From the NCBI GenBank assembly GCA_965116195.1, contig OZ220491.1, forward strand, positions 1,116,001 through 1,180,000: a stretch of DNA of 64,000 bases. The letters are read 5' to 3'. The DNA comes from Aldehydirespirator sp965116195. Its GTDB lineage: Bacteria > Actinomycetota > Acidimicrobiia > Acidimicrobiales > Aldehydirespiratoraceae. The position numbers were made by a program, and so were the translations under genes. Each line of letters begins with the position of its first letter. Position 1 is the stretch's first letter. Below the pieces are notes generated by a model. The model had not been told where the DNA came from and ran no database searches. It saw only the letters and a list, made by a program, of their open reading frames with translations. Below are positions 41,258-49,922 of the stretch, piece by piece.

Positions 41258-42616
41258 GTGCAGCGGCGTATCTTTGGGCTTGAGAACGAGTTCGGTGTCA
41301 CCTGCACGCTGCGCGGCCAGCGCCGTCTGAGTCCCGACGAGGTGGCCCGCTACCTGTTCCGCAAGGTGGTTTCGTGGGGGCGCAGCAGCAACGTCTTCCT
41401 CGGCAACGGCGCAAGGCTCTACCTCGATGTTGGCAGCCATCCCGAGTATGCCACTCCGGAGTGTGACTCCGTGCACGAGCTGGTGGTGCATGACAAGGCC
41501 GGTGAACGCATCGTCGAGCAGCTGGTCAGCGATGCCGAACAACGACTGGCCGATGAAGGTATCCGAGGCGATGTGTACTTGTTCAAGAACAACACCGACT
41601 CCGCAGGCAACAGCTACGGCTGCCACGAGAACTACCTGATCAGCCGGCGTGACGATCTGACCGACTATGCCGAGGTGCTCATCCCCTTCCTGGTCAGCCG
41701 CCAGATCTACGCCGGAGCCGGCAAGGTGCTGCAGACCGCGCGGGGTGCCATGTACTGCATCAGCCAGCGAGCCGAACACATCTGGGAGGGCGTCTCCTCG
41801 GCCACCACACGCTCCCGACCGATCATCAACACCCGCGACGAACCCCATGCCGATGCCGAACGCTTCAGACGCCTGCACGTGATCGTGGGGGACTCCAACA
41901 TGAGTGAGTACACGACGTTGCTGAAGGTCGGTGCCTGCACGCTGATGCTGCGAATGCTGGAGGAGCCACGTGTCGTGCTGCGTGACATGACGCTGGAAAA
42001 CCCGATCCGCGCCATCCGTGAGATCAGCCACGACCTCACCTGTCGCCGACGTGTTCGCCTGGCCACCGGACGTGAGGTCAGCGCGCTTGACATCCAGTCC
42101 GAATATCTGAACCGTGCGCTGCGCTTTGCCGAACACCACGACCTCTCAGACGAAGAGAAAAAAGCGCTGACCATGTGGGAGCACTGCCTGACCGCACTCG
42201 AGAACGATCCGTTCCAGCTTGACCGGGAGGTTGACTGGGTGACCAAACACCGTCTCGTGGAGGCCTACCGCGCTCGGCACGGCCTGGACCTGGCCGATCC
42301 GCGCGTGGCCCTGGTGGATCTTCAGTACCACGACGTGAACCGCAACCGCGGCCTCTACTACCGGCTGCAGCGGCGTGGCATGGTGCATACCTTCATCACC
42401 GATGTCGAGATCCGCCACGCCGTCGAACACGCGCCTCAGACCACCAGGGCACGTCTGCGCGGCGAGTTCATCAAGCGTGCCAAAGAGCGTCATCGGGACT
42501 TCACCGTTGACTGGGTACACCTCAAGTTGAACGATCAAGGCCAACGCACGGTGCTCTGCAAAGACCCCTTCAAGGCCCACGATGAGCGTGTGGAGAAGTT
42601 GATCGCCTCGCTGTAG
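41258..42616 (+). CDS. pafA: Pup-protein ligase PafA
   Basis: The 452-residue protein opens RRIFGLENEFGV with the ATP-site Glu and has the catalytic Asp in LYLDVGSHPEYATPEC. NNTDSAGNSYGCHENYL and RPIINTRDEPHAD (in parts) are shared with Dop, but the Dop loop is absent, which separates the two. PafA joins the C-terminal Glu of Pup to substrate lysines. The start is GTG at 41258. It heads pafA-pafB-pafC but is separated from prcA by the island. The 240 bp upstream hold its promoter and no gene. Confidence 0.96.
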   Translation: MQRRIFGLENEFGVTCTLRGQRRLSPDEVARYLFRKVVSWGRSSNVFLGNGARLYLDVGSHPEYATPECDSVHELVVHDKAGERIVEQLVSDAEQRLADEGIRGDVYLFKNNTDSAGNSYGCHENYLISRRDDLTDYAEVLIPFLVSRQIYAGAGKVLQTARGAMYCISQRAEHIWEGVSSATTRSRPIINTRDEPHADAERFRRLHVIVGDSNMSEYTTLLKVGACTLMLRMLEEPRVVLRDMTLENPIRAIREISHDLTCRRRVRLATGREVSALDIQSEYLNRALRFAEHHDLSDEEKKALTMWEHCLTALENDPFQLDREVDWVTKHRLVEAYRARHGLDLADPRVALVDLQYHDVNRNRGLYYRLQRRGMVHTFITDVEIRHAVEHAPQTTRARLRGEFIKRAKERHRDFTVDWVHLKLNDQGQRTVLCKDPFKAHDERVEKLIASL

Positions 42617-42659
42617 ATACCGTGGGCGTTGTAGGCAGGCTCGACCAATAGTTCAGATC

Positions 42660-42790
42660 GAACAACCCAACCAGACACACAGCTCAGACAGACAGCTCAG
42701 ACAGACAGCTCAGACAAACAACTCAGATCGAACAAACTCAGACGGACGAGTAGCTCAGACTGACAGATCGCACAACTCAGACGGACAAGT
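42660..42790. repeat. Short CAGCTCAGACAGA-type tandem repeats between pafA and pafB
   Basis: Variants of CAGACAGACAGCTCAGACA recur about eight times in irregular spacing. They fill the gap up to the pafB start. Confidence 0.75.
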
Positions 42791-42794
42791 AGAT

Positions 42795-44012
42795 ATGGAC
42801 AAGCTCGAAAGGCTCCTGAACCTGACGGCTGCCTTGTTGAACACATCGCAGCCTCTGAGCGCAGCCGAGTTGCGTGAGCGTCTGGGCAAGGGTGCCTACG
42901 CCGACAACCGAGCGGCGTTTCGGCGCACCTTTGAACGCGACAAGGCTGATCTGCGCGCCATAGGCGTGCCCCTTGACGTGTCAACGCTTCACCATGTTGA
43001 GCCACCGGTTGAGGGTTACCGGATCAGGCGCAGGGACTACGCCGGCCGAGACCTGCGTTTTGAGCCTGATGAACTGGCCGTGTTGCACATGGCCACCAGC
43101 ATTGTGCGGGTGGCCGGCAGCGACACTGCAACCCTGGCCAAGCTCGGTGGACTTGACACTTCAAAGGCAACCGCTTACCCAGTGGCGACTGCTGATCCGA
43201 CATTGGCAGCAGTTCCAGCAGCGACCGCCGACCCGGCCGCTACCACTGAACCGGCAGCGGCTTCTGGGTCTGCATTTGCTGCAACTACCGTGGCGGCTGC
43301 TGATCCTGCATCGGCAGCAGCTTCGGCAGCGACTACTGAACCGGCCATGACCACTGAACCGGCCATGGCCACTGAACCGGCAGCCACTACTGAACCGGCC
43401 ATGACCACTGAACCGGCAGCAGCTACTGAACCGGCCTTTACTGCTGACCCGGCAGCGACTACGGAACCGGTATGGGCTGAAACTCTCGAGGTTGGGCAGT
43501 TGCCTTTTCATGCGGTCTTGTCGGAGCTGGTGGTTGCCGCAGCTGCGGGTCGAACCGTGTCATTTGCGCATCGGGGTTCAGTCCGTGAGGTAGAACCCTG
43601 GAGGCTGTCATTCAATCGGGGTAACTGGTACCTGGTGGGCTTTGACCGCGAGCGCAATGCGGCTCGGCTGTTTCGTGTGGACCGCATCGACAGTTCGGTG
43701 ACCCATGTGGGGCCTGCTCATAATCCGGTCGGCCATGGACCGGATCCCGGGGCATTGAAGCCCTGGGAATTCGGTGTCGGTGAGCCTGTGCATGCACGCG
43801 TACTGGTTGATGCGGATCAGGCAGCCTGGGCGTGCCACAACGCCGGCAGCGATGGTGAGCCTCAGCCTGATGGTTCGGTGGTGCTCACATTGGCAGTCCG
43901 CGATCCCGCTTCGTTTCGCACGTTCGTTCTGAGCCTGCTGGAGCATGCCGAGGTGCTGGAACCGCAGTGGCTGCGTGACCAGATGGTGGAGTGGCTTCAG
44001 AACCTGGCATAA
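42795..44012 (+). CDS. pafB: WYL-domain transcriptional regulator PafB, with repetitive insert
   Basis: The 405-residue protein has the N-terminal winged helix (MDKLERLLNLTAALL, then AYADNRAAFRRTFERDKADL in parts) and a WYL domain (FNRGNWYLVGFDRER, then ARLFRVDRID). PafB with PafC activates the LexA-independent DNA-damage response by sensing single-stranded DNA. Between the two domains lies an expanded linker (about residues 115-230) of ATTEPA and MTTEPA repeats, encoded by short tandem DNA repeats. The start ATG at 42795 has no clear ribosome binding site; repeats fill the space before it. Confidence 0.93.
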   Translation: MDKLERLLNLTAALLNTSQPLSAAELRERLGKGAYADNRAAFRRTFERDKADLRAIGVPLDVSTLHHVEPPVEGYRIRRRDYAGRDLRFEPDELAVLHMATSIVRVAGSDTATLAKLGGLDTSKATAYPVATADPTLAAVPAATADPAATTEPAAASGSAFAATTVAAADPASAAASAATTEPAMTTEPAMATEPAATTEPAMTTEPAAATEPAFTADPAATTEPVWAETLEVGQLPFHAVLSELVVAAAAGRTVSFAHRGSVREVEPWRLSFNRGNWYLVGFDRERNAARLFRVDRIDSSVTHVGPAHNPVGHGPDPGALKPWEFGVGEPVHARVLVDADQAAWACHNAGSDGEPQPDGSVVLTLAVRDPASFRTFVLSLLEHAEVLEPQWLRDQMVEWLQNLA

Positions 44013-44161
44013 GTCGCGCCAACGCCAGTGCAGGCGCGCCAAGAAGGGCCTGGCAGCACGCCCGGTCACCGCCGGTGCCGACGTGAGTGTAGGCACGCCC
44101 GGAGGAGCCCGGCCTGGGTGCCCCTGGCCTGAGTGCCAACACCGGCTCCTATCGTGGTGAC

Positions 44162-45280
44162 GTGACAAGCGAGCCCGCAACCTCATTGGTGGGACGGCTC
44201 TCGGTAGCCGAACGCCTTGCCAGATTGTTGAGTGTGGTTCCCTGGGTGGTTGGCCAGGGCGGTGCCAATCTTCATGAGATCTCTGATCGATTCAACTATC
44301 CCCGGGAACAGCTACTGGAGGATCTGACACAAGTGTTGTTCTTCGTGGGGGTGCATCCCTTCACGCCTGATGTGCTGATCGAGGTGGAGATAATCGATGA
44401 GTTTGTCGAGATCCGTTACGCCGACTGGTTCTCACGACCGCTGCGGCTGACTGATGAGGAAGCCACACGACTGATTGCGGCAGGTCGCAGCGTGCTCGAC
44501 TTGACGGCTGGCCTGACAGCCGAACCTGTCAACGGCGAACCGTCGGAGGACCAGGCAGTTCACGATCTGACAGTCGTTGACGATCAGACAGCCGCTCACG
44601 AACAGACAGCCGTTGACGATCAGACAGCCGACGCAACGGCGGCGGATCCGCTGTTGCGGGCCTTGGCCAAGTTGAGTCTTGCACTGGGTGACGGCGTGGC
44701 TGACGCGGCACGCCGTATCGACGTGAGTTTGGGAGATGCTCCAGCGAAGACGCTCAAAGCAGTGCGCAGTGCCACCGCACAACGACGTCGTGTCGAGATT
44801 GAGTACTACTCATTCGGTCGTGATGCGCTGACGAGGCGCGCTGTGGATCCGGCTCGGGTCTTCAGCCATGACGGCGAGTGGTACCTGTCAGGCTGGTGTC
44901 AGCGAGCTGATGCAGAGCGGGTGTTCCGCGTGGACCGGATCCGCTCGGTGTCAGTGACTGATCAGCCGGTGGAGGTTGACATGAGCAACATAAGTAGTGA
45001 CCCGGTGTCAGGCATAGCCAACTTGAACACAGATGCAACTCTGACCCTGCGACTGGATGCCGAAGTGGCCTGGGCTGCCGACTACTACCCCACACAGCAC
45101 CGTGAAGAGCTCGGTGACGGCCGGGTTGAGGCGACCTTTGAGGTGGCTGGTATTTCATGGTTGGAGCGCCTCTTGTTGCAACTCGGAGGTCATGCCGACA
45201 TTGTGGCTCATGACGAAACGATTGAGGCTGACATACGTGCCCGAACTGCCCAACGCGTGCTGCAACGCTACGAACGATGA
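44162..45280 (+). CDS. pafC: WYL-domain transcriptional regulator PafC, with repetitive insert
   Basis: The 372-residue protein has the winged-helix start (RLSVAERLARLLSVVPWV), a middle domain and a WYL domain (FSHDGEWYLSGWC, then ERVFRVDRIRSV). It is the partner of PafB. Around residues 125-160 there is a repetitive insert (TVVDDQTAAHEQTAVDDQTAD in parts), again encoded by a DNA repeat. GTG at 44162 is the start. Its TGA overlaps the lepB ATG (ATGA). The 149-bp gap before it has GGCACGCCC- and GCGCGCCAA-type repeats. Confidence 0.93.
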   Translation: MTSEPATSLVGRLSVAERLARLLSVVPWVVGQGGANLHEISDRFNYPREQLLEDLTQVLFFVGVHPFTPDVLIEVEIIDEFVEIRYADWFSRPLRLTDEEATRLIAAGRSVLDLTAGLTAEPVNGEPSEDQAVHDLTVVDDQTAAHEQTAVDDQTADATAADPLLRALAKLSLALGDGVADAARRIDVSLGDAPAKTLKAVRSATAQRRRVEIEYYSFGRDALTRRAVDPARVFSHDGEWYLSGWCQRADAERVFRVDRIRSVSVTDQPVEVDMSNISSDPVSGIANLNTDATLTLRLDAEVAWAADYYPTQHREELGDGRVEATFEVAGISWLERLLLQLGGHADIVAHDETIEADIRARTAQRVLQRYER

Positions 45281-46455
45281 CTGACGACCTCACAGCAAGT
45301 CACAACAAGGCAACCCCGGACTCTGAACCTCTGGTGGATGGTAAGTCTCCACGTGAGGGTGAGACTTTGCTGGCAGGTGAGTCTGTGCATGTGGATGCTG
45401 AGCCAGGTGGGATGACCGTGACAGGTGAGGCTGTTTCTGGTGATGCAGAGACGGGTGAGGCCGAGGCAGGTGAGCTTATTGAGACGGGTGAGGCCGGGTC
45501 GGGTAGAGCCGTGACGGGTGAGGCCGAGGCAGGTGAGCTTATTGAGACGGGTGAGGCCGGGTCGGGTAGAGCCGTGACGGGTGAGGCCGAGGCAGGTGAG
45601 CTTATTGAGACGGGTGAGGCCGGGTCGGGTAGAGCCGTGACGGGTGAGGCCGAGGCAGGTGAGCTTATTGAGACGGGTGAGGCCGGGTCGGGTAGAGCCG
45701 TGACGGGTGAGGCCGAGGCAGGTGAGCTTATTGAGACGGGTGAGGCTGGGTCGGGTAGAGCCGTGACAGGTGAGGCCGCATTTGGTGAGGAGCCGCAGAC
45801 TGGTGGAGCGGGTGCCGATGAGTCAGCATCAAGTGATATGTCGCAAGCAGACGAGGCCGTTACCGATGAGGCTTCAGGAGATATCGATTCGGAAAGGCCT
45901 CGCACCAGGTTGCGGTCACTGCTGGAGTGGCTGATTGTGATTGTGTGCGCGTTTGCCTTGGCAGCCCTGATGCAGGTATTTCTGCTGCAGGCATTCTCAA
46001 TTCCCTCAAGCTCGATGGAACCGACTTTGACGGTGGGCAATCGTGTGATCGTGTACAAAATGGGGTACCGCTTTCATGATGTCAACAGGGGTGATGTCGT
46101 GGTGTTCAGCAACCCGGACGGATCACCGGATGCCGACGAGTTGATCAAGCGGGTCATTGCGGTTGGCGGCGAGACCTTTGAGTTGCGCGACGGTCGAGTC
46201 CGCATCAACGGCCTGTTGCTTGATGAGCCCTATCTGGGGCAGCAGGGCAACTCGTTCCCCAAACAACCGATGCAAGGTTGTCTCAACGAACCTGCGCCGG
46301 ATCGCTGCGTGGTTCCCGAGGGCAGGCTCCTGGTGCTGGGCGACAATCGCGAAGCCAGCCGCGACGGTCGCTACTTCGGCACGATCGACGAGGACACCGT
46401 GGTCGGTCGGGCGTTCATGAAGTACTGGCCTCCCAATGACATCGGCGGCATGTGA
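45277..46455 (+). CDS. lepB: Signal peptidase I with an N-terminal repeat region
   Basis: The C-terminal 190 residues form a standard signal peptidase I: one membrane segment (WLIVIVCAFALAALMQVFLL), the Ser motif SIPSSSMEPTL, the Lys motif ELIKRVIAVGG and LGDNREASRDGRYFG near the end. The first 200 residues are acidic and contain five identical 21-residue repeats (GEAEAGELIETGEAGSGRAV plus T), encoded by a 63-bp DNA tandem repeat at about 45460-45770. The normal enzyme has a short cytoplasmic N-terminus, so the repeat is an addition on the cytoplasmic side. Translation is coupled to pafC. Confidence 0.93.
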   Translation: MTDDLTASHNKATPDSEPLVDGKSPREGETLLAGESVHVDAEPGGMTVTGEAVSGDAETGEAEAGELIETGEAGSGRAVTGEAEAGELIETGEAGSGRAVTGEAEAGELIETGEAGSGRAVTGEAEAGELIETGEAGSGRAVTGEAEAGELIETGEAGSGRAVTGEAAFGEEPQTGGAGADESASSDMSQADEAVTDEASGDIDSERPRTRLRSLLEWLIVIVCAFALAALMQVFLLQAFSIPSSSMEPTLTVGNRVIVYKMGYRFHDVNRGDVVVFSNPDGSPDADELIKRVIAVGGETFELRDGRVRINGLLLDEPYLGQQGNSFPKQPMQGCLNEPAPDRCVVPEGRLLVLGDNREASRDGRYFGTIDEDTVVGRAFMKYWPPNDIGGM

Positions 46456-46612
46456 CCGGCGGCATGTGACCGGCGGCCCGTGACATGGTGACTGTTGACC
46501 GTCTGGAACGAACGCGTGGGAGCTTCTGGTCATTGGTCGGGCCCCGCAGTTTGGTCGAGACCCGCGGTTTCTTGACGCAATATGGTCATTGGCGGTCTGT
46601 AGCGGGCTCGCA

Positions 46613-47356
46613 GTGACGACGCGGGTTCCGGCGCTGCTGGTTCCGCCGCTGGCCTTTGCACACCGTGGGGCCAGGGCTCATGCTCGTGAGAACACACTGG
46701 AAGCCTTTGCTTTGGCCAAGCAGATGGGGGCAACCGGCATTGAGACCGATGCCTGGCTCACTGCGGACAACCAGATCGTGCTCAACCATGACGCAACGGT
46801 CGGAGGTCTTGGTGCAAGATTGACTCGCCGTGTCCTGGGCAAGCCCATTGCTTCGCTTGAGCGAGCGAGCCTGCCTGAGCACATTCCCACTCTGGGCGAA
46901 TACTACGAACACTGCGGTACAGGTCTGCCGTTGAGCGTGGACGTGAAGGACGCAGGTGCATTCGACCGTTTGGTGGCGATTGCACGAACACACGCAGCAG
47001 CCGAGAGGTTGTGGGTTTGCCACTCAGACATGGAACTGCTGGCTCGCTGGCGGGATGTGGCTGCAGATGTGCAGCTGGTACACTCCACCGCTCTTGACAG
47101 CCTGCCGCATGGTCCCGAGCGTCATGCGGCCGACCTTGCCGGAGCCGGGATCAACGCGGTCAACTTCAGGCGCGATGACTGGAGCGGGGGTCTGACCACT
47201 CTCTACCATCGCTTCGGGGTGCTGGCTTTTGGATGGGATGCGCAACTGATCCGCCACATAGTCGAGCTGATTGAAGCGGGCATTGACGCGGTCTACGGCG
47301 ACCATGTGGACCGCATGACCCAGGTGCTACAAGGCACCGTGTTTGACCGCGGTTAG
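46613..47356 (+). CDS. Glycerophosphodiester phosphodiesterase
   Basis: The 247-residue protein has the GDPD motifs FAHRGARAHARENT, GIETDAWLT and LNHDATV, which supply the catalytic His pair and metal-binding Glu and Asp, and ends with the GIDAVYGDHVDRM segment. It hydrolyses glycerophosphodiesters to glycerol 3-phosphate and an alcohol; the glpK gene lies nearby. The GTG at 46613 is chosen; TTG at 46589 would add eight residues. No strong ribosome binding site precedes either. Confidence 0.88.
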   Translation: MTTRVPALLVPPLAFAHRGARAHARENTLEAFALAKQMGATGIETDAWLTADNQIVLNHDATVGGLGARLTRRVLGKPIASLERASLPEHIPTLGEYYEHCGTGLPLSVDVKDAGAFDRLVAIARTHAAAERLWVCHSDMELLARWRDVAADVQLVHSTALDSLPHGPERHAADLAGAGINAVNFRRDDWSGGLTTLYHRFGVLAFGWDAQLIRHIVELIEAGIDAVYGDHVDRMTQVLQGTVFDRG

Positions 47357-47416
47357 CCTGATGGTGTTCCTGCGTGGCTTGGTGTTGGGCGCAGGGTGGG
47401 ATGTAGCGTTGGTGGT

Positions 47417-47695
47417 GTGTGGCTGCTCGTGCCTGCTGCGGCAACGGTGATTGCCTTGGCTGTTCTGTGTGTTTGTATGCGCCGACTTGCCCAGGAGGTC
47501 GTCTTGCTGCGTGAAGCCTTGCGACGATCCGCGGCTGTCGGGGTAGCCAGCCACGAACTGCTGCGAGAGGTCACGGTTGTTGCTGATCATGCTGAGGTCA
47601 CACGGGCCTCGCTGCGTCGCCTGCGCGTGCGTGATCGCCCCGGAAGCAGGCGAGAAATGGTCACGGGACCTGATGGGTCGTCTGCGCGTGCGTGA
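47417..47695 (+). CDS. Small single-span membrane protein
   Basis: The 92-residue ORF starts with a hydrophobic segment (LLVPAAATVIALAVLCVCM), followed by a charged helix (LAQEVVLLREALRRS, then VTVVADHAEVTRASLRRLRV). Its end is encoded by a short duplication of CGTCTGCGCGTGCGTGATCG (47614 and 47675 region), so the original stop was probably earlier. No family was recognised. It sits directly before tatA. An upstream GTG at 47396 is an alternative start. Confidence 0.5.
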   Translation: MWLLVPAAATVIALAVLCVCMRRLAQEVVLLREALRRSAAVGVASHELLREVTVVADHAEVTRASLRRLRVRDRPGSRREMVTGPDGSSARA

Positions 47696-47739
47696 TCGCC
47701 CCTCACAGCCACGACAGGGCGCATCGGTAGGCTCCTGAC

Positions 47740-48318
47740 GTGGGCAATCTCGGCGGGGGAGAGGTCTTGGTGATACTGCTGGTTGCCCTTGTCGTGCTGG
47801 GCCCCACCAAGCTGCCGACTGCTCTGCGCCAGTTCGGCCGCTTCGTGGGCGAGGTTCGGCGGATCGGAGCCGGCTTTCAACAGGAACTTCGTGATGCCAC
47901 GGAACCGCTCAGCGAGCCCCTGAGGGAAACCAAGGCCACGCTCAGAGCCGCCGACCAAGACTTACGAACGGCAACCCAGGCAGTCAACAAGCCTCATGCC
48001 ACACACAAGCCTGAACCTGCCAAAGAGGTTGAGCCTGACCAAAGGGCCAAGTACAAAGCTCTAGAAGAACTTGAGACCACCGGTGAGTCTCAAAAAGCTG
48101 ACGTTGTCACGGGGACTGCGGCTATTGGAGAGGCGGTGGCAAATCAGAACGCTGACCTTATGGAAGAGGTTGAGCCTAGAGAAAACCTTGAGACCAGTCG
48201 AGTGGCCGAATCTGTTGAAGAGGTTGAGGCAGCAACCGAAGAGACCTCCGCAGCGCCTGATCCTGCTGCTGCCGAGGGTGCCGACACCACCAACCCCGCG
48301 GCCAGCGGCACCTCCTGA
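47740..48318 (+). CDS. tatA: Twin-arginine translocase subunit TatA/TatB
   Basis: The 192-residue protein has an N-terminal membrane helix with VLVILLVALVVLGPTKLP, the conserved Gly-Pro hinge, an amphipathic helix (ALRQFGRFVGEVRRIGAGF) and a long acidic tail rich in Glu, Ala and Thr. The tail makes it TatB-like in size. GTG at 47740 is the start. tatC follows 20 bp downstream. It would work with TatC in export of folded proteins such as the Tat-signal lipoprotein encoded at 12446. Confidence 0.9.
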   Translation: MGNLGGGEVLVILLVALVVLGPTKLPTALRQFGRFVGEVRRIGAGFQQELRDATEPLSEPLRETKATLRAADQDLRTATQAVNKPHATHKPEPAKEVEPDQRAKYKALEELETTGESQKADVVTGTAAIGEAVANQNADLMEEVEPRENLETSRVAESVEEVEAATEETSAAPDPAAAEGADTTNPAASGTS

Positions 48319-48338
48319 GGGCGCGTTTCACCGTCAAC

Positions 48339-49160
48339 ATGCCAGCTACCGGAGACGATCAACGACCGCGCGAACTGTCAGACGCCTCGCACATGACTCT
48401 GCTGGAACATCTTGGCGAGTTGCGAACGCGTCTCATCAAGTCAGCAGTGGCAGTGGTGGTGGGGGTCGTCTTGTGTTGGGTTCTCTACCCGTACATCCTC
48501 GACTTCCTGCTTGAGCCCTACTGTGAGACCGCGCCGGTCAGCGAACGGATCGAGTCTCGCCTGTTCGGTCCCGACGGCGGTTGTAATCTCTTTGTCACCG
48601 ATCCACTTGAACCTTTCAGAGTGCGACTGACCGTCGGCGGCTATGGAGGCTTTGCCCTGGCCTTCCCGGTGCTTCTCTGGCAGGCGTGGCGCTTCATTGC
48701 TCCGGGTCTGTACCGCCACGAGAAAAAGTATGCGCTGCCCTTCGTCATCGTGGGCGTGGCGTTGTTCGCACTGGGTGCGGCGCTCGCCTACTGGAGCCTG
48801 CCCAGAGCACTCGGCTTTCTGGCGACAATCGGAGGGCCGGACCTGGTTTCGCTGTTCAGCCCACAGCGCTACCTGGGCTTCGTGGTGAAGATGATGGTGG
48901 CGTTCGGCGTTGCCTTTCAGTTTCCGATTGTGCTGATCGGTCTACAGGTGCTGGGTATTGTTGACAATCGAACTCTGCGTCGCCTGCGCTCCTATGCGCT
49001 GGTGGGCATCGTCATCTTGGTGGCGGTGATCACCCCGAGTGGTGACCCGTTCACTCTTGCGGTGCTGTCAGTGCCGATGTACATCTTCTACGAGTTGGCG
49101 ATCCTGTGGGGTCTGCTCACCCGCCGCCGCCAACGCAAGCGCGAGGCAGCACAATCTTGA
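48339..49160 (+). CDS. tatC: Twin-arginine translocase subunit TatC
   Basis: The 273-residue membrane protein shows MTLLEHLGELRTRLIKSA near the N-terminus and six membrane segments, with the conserved region FSPQRYLGFVVKMMVAFGVAFQFP (in parts) and ITPSGDPFTLAVLSVPMYIFYE. TatC recognises twin-arginine signal peptides. ATG at 48339 is the start. tatA precedes it, as in other actinobacteria where the tat genes follow pafBC. Confidence 0.95.
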   Translation: MPATGDDQRPRELSDASHMTLLEHLGELRTRLIKSAVAVVVGVVLCWVLYPYILDFLLEPYCETAPVSERIESRLFGPDGGCNLFVTDPLEPFRVRLTVGGYGGFALAFPVLLWQAWRFIAPGLYRHEKKYALPFVIVGVALFALGAALAYWSLPRALGFLATIGGPDLVSLFSPQRYLGFVVKMMVAFGVAFQFPIVLIGLQVLGIVDNRTLRRLRSYALVGIVILVAVITPSGDPFTLAVLSVPMYIFYELAILWGLLTRRRQRKREAAQS

Positions 49161-49197
49161 GGTTGTCTGCCGGGGGCGCAAATGCAGTGAGGATGTC

Positions 49198-49914
49198 GTG
49201 ATCGGGGAGAGGGGTGCCAACTGGGGCGTTGACTGGGGGGAAGTGGGTGACATTCCCCCGGATGCCTGTGAGGTGTCCAGTGACAAGGCTGCTGCCGATC
49301 TTGTGGCAGAGGCCCGCAGGTCCGGCAAGCCCATGCCCGCTGTGGTGCTGACAGGAGGCGACCTGGCGCGCACCCTGGGAGTACGGACTTTGGACGGGAG
49401 CGATGGTGTCGGCAGGCGACCTCCGCAGTCGGTGCCACCGCCGACGCCGCAAACTGTGGGCGGAGGAGATGATGGTGGTGCTGGCAGGGCGGTCGGCGGC
49501 ACCGGTGTGCAGGTCGCCGTTGATGTGGGTGCAGTGCTCGTGGACGGCATGCTGCACTGGTTCGTCGCTCACCTTGTGGCGCGCCGGTCATGGTGGTGGG
49601 GTCGGCTGCTGGTGGTGGCCAACGCTTCTTTCATGGGCCGCTGGAACATCGCGCCGCGTGCTCATCCCGGCGACGGCCGTCTGGACACCTTTGACGCCTG
49701 TCCTTCGCTGCCCGTGCGCCTGGCTGCCAGGCGCAGGCTCCCATCTGGAACGCACCTGCCTCATCCCGATGTCGTGCAGCGCCGCACCACCGCAACCCAG
49801 TTCACACTTAACCCTGCACTTGACGTTTACCTTGACGGTAGGGAGGTTGCAAGGGCATCAACGCTGAGCGTGCGGATCGAACCGCAGGCCATGCATGTAT
49901 GGATTCCCCGATGA
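49198..49914 (+). CDS. Diacylglycerol/lipid kinase-like protein, shortened
   Basis: The 238-residue product has the C-terminal half of a DAG-kinase-like fold: LLVVANASFMGRWNIAPRAHPGDGRLD (in parts), then ARRRLPSGTHLPHPDVV and FTLNPALDVYLDGREV. In its N-terminal half the glycine-rich nucleotide motif is only suggested by VVLTGGDLARTLG, and the usual first 60 residues are missing. It may be a non-catalytic relative. GTG at 49198 is a likely start; the ORF itself continues upstream into tatC. Related genes follow tatC in other actinobacteria. Confidence 0.65.
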   Translation: MIGERGANWGVDWGEVGDIPPDACEVSSDKAAADLVAEARRSGKPMPAVVLTGGDLARTLGVRTLDGSDGVGRRPPQSVPPPTPQTVGGGDDGGAGRAVGGTGVQVAVDVGAVLVDGMLHWFVAHLVARRSWWWGRLLVVANASFMGRWNIAPRAHPGDGRLDTFDACPSLPVRLAARRRLPSGTHLPHPDVVQRRTTATQFTLNPALDVYLDGREVARASTLSVRIEPQAMHVWIPR

Positions 49915-49922
49915 ACACTCAC

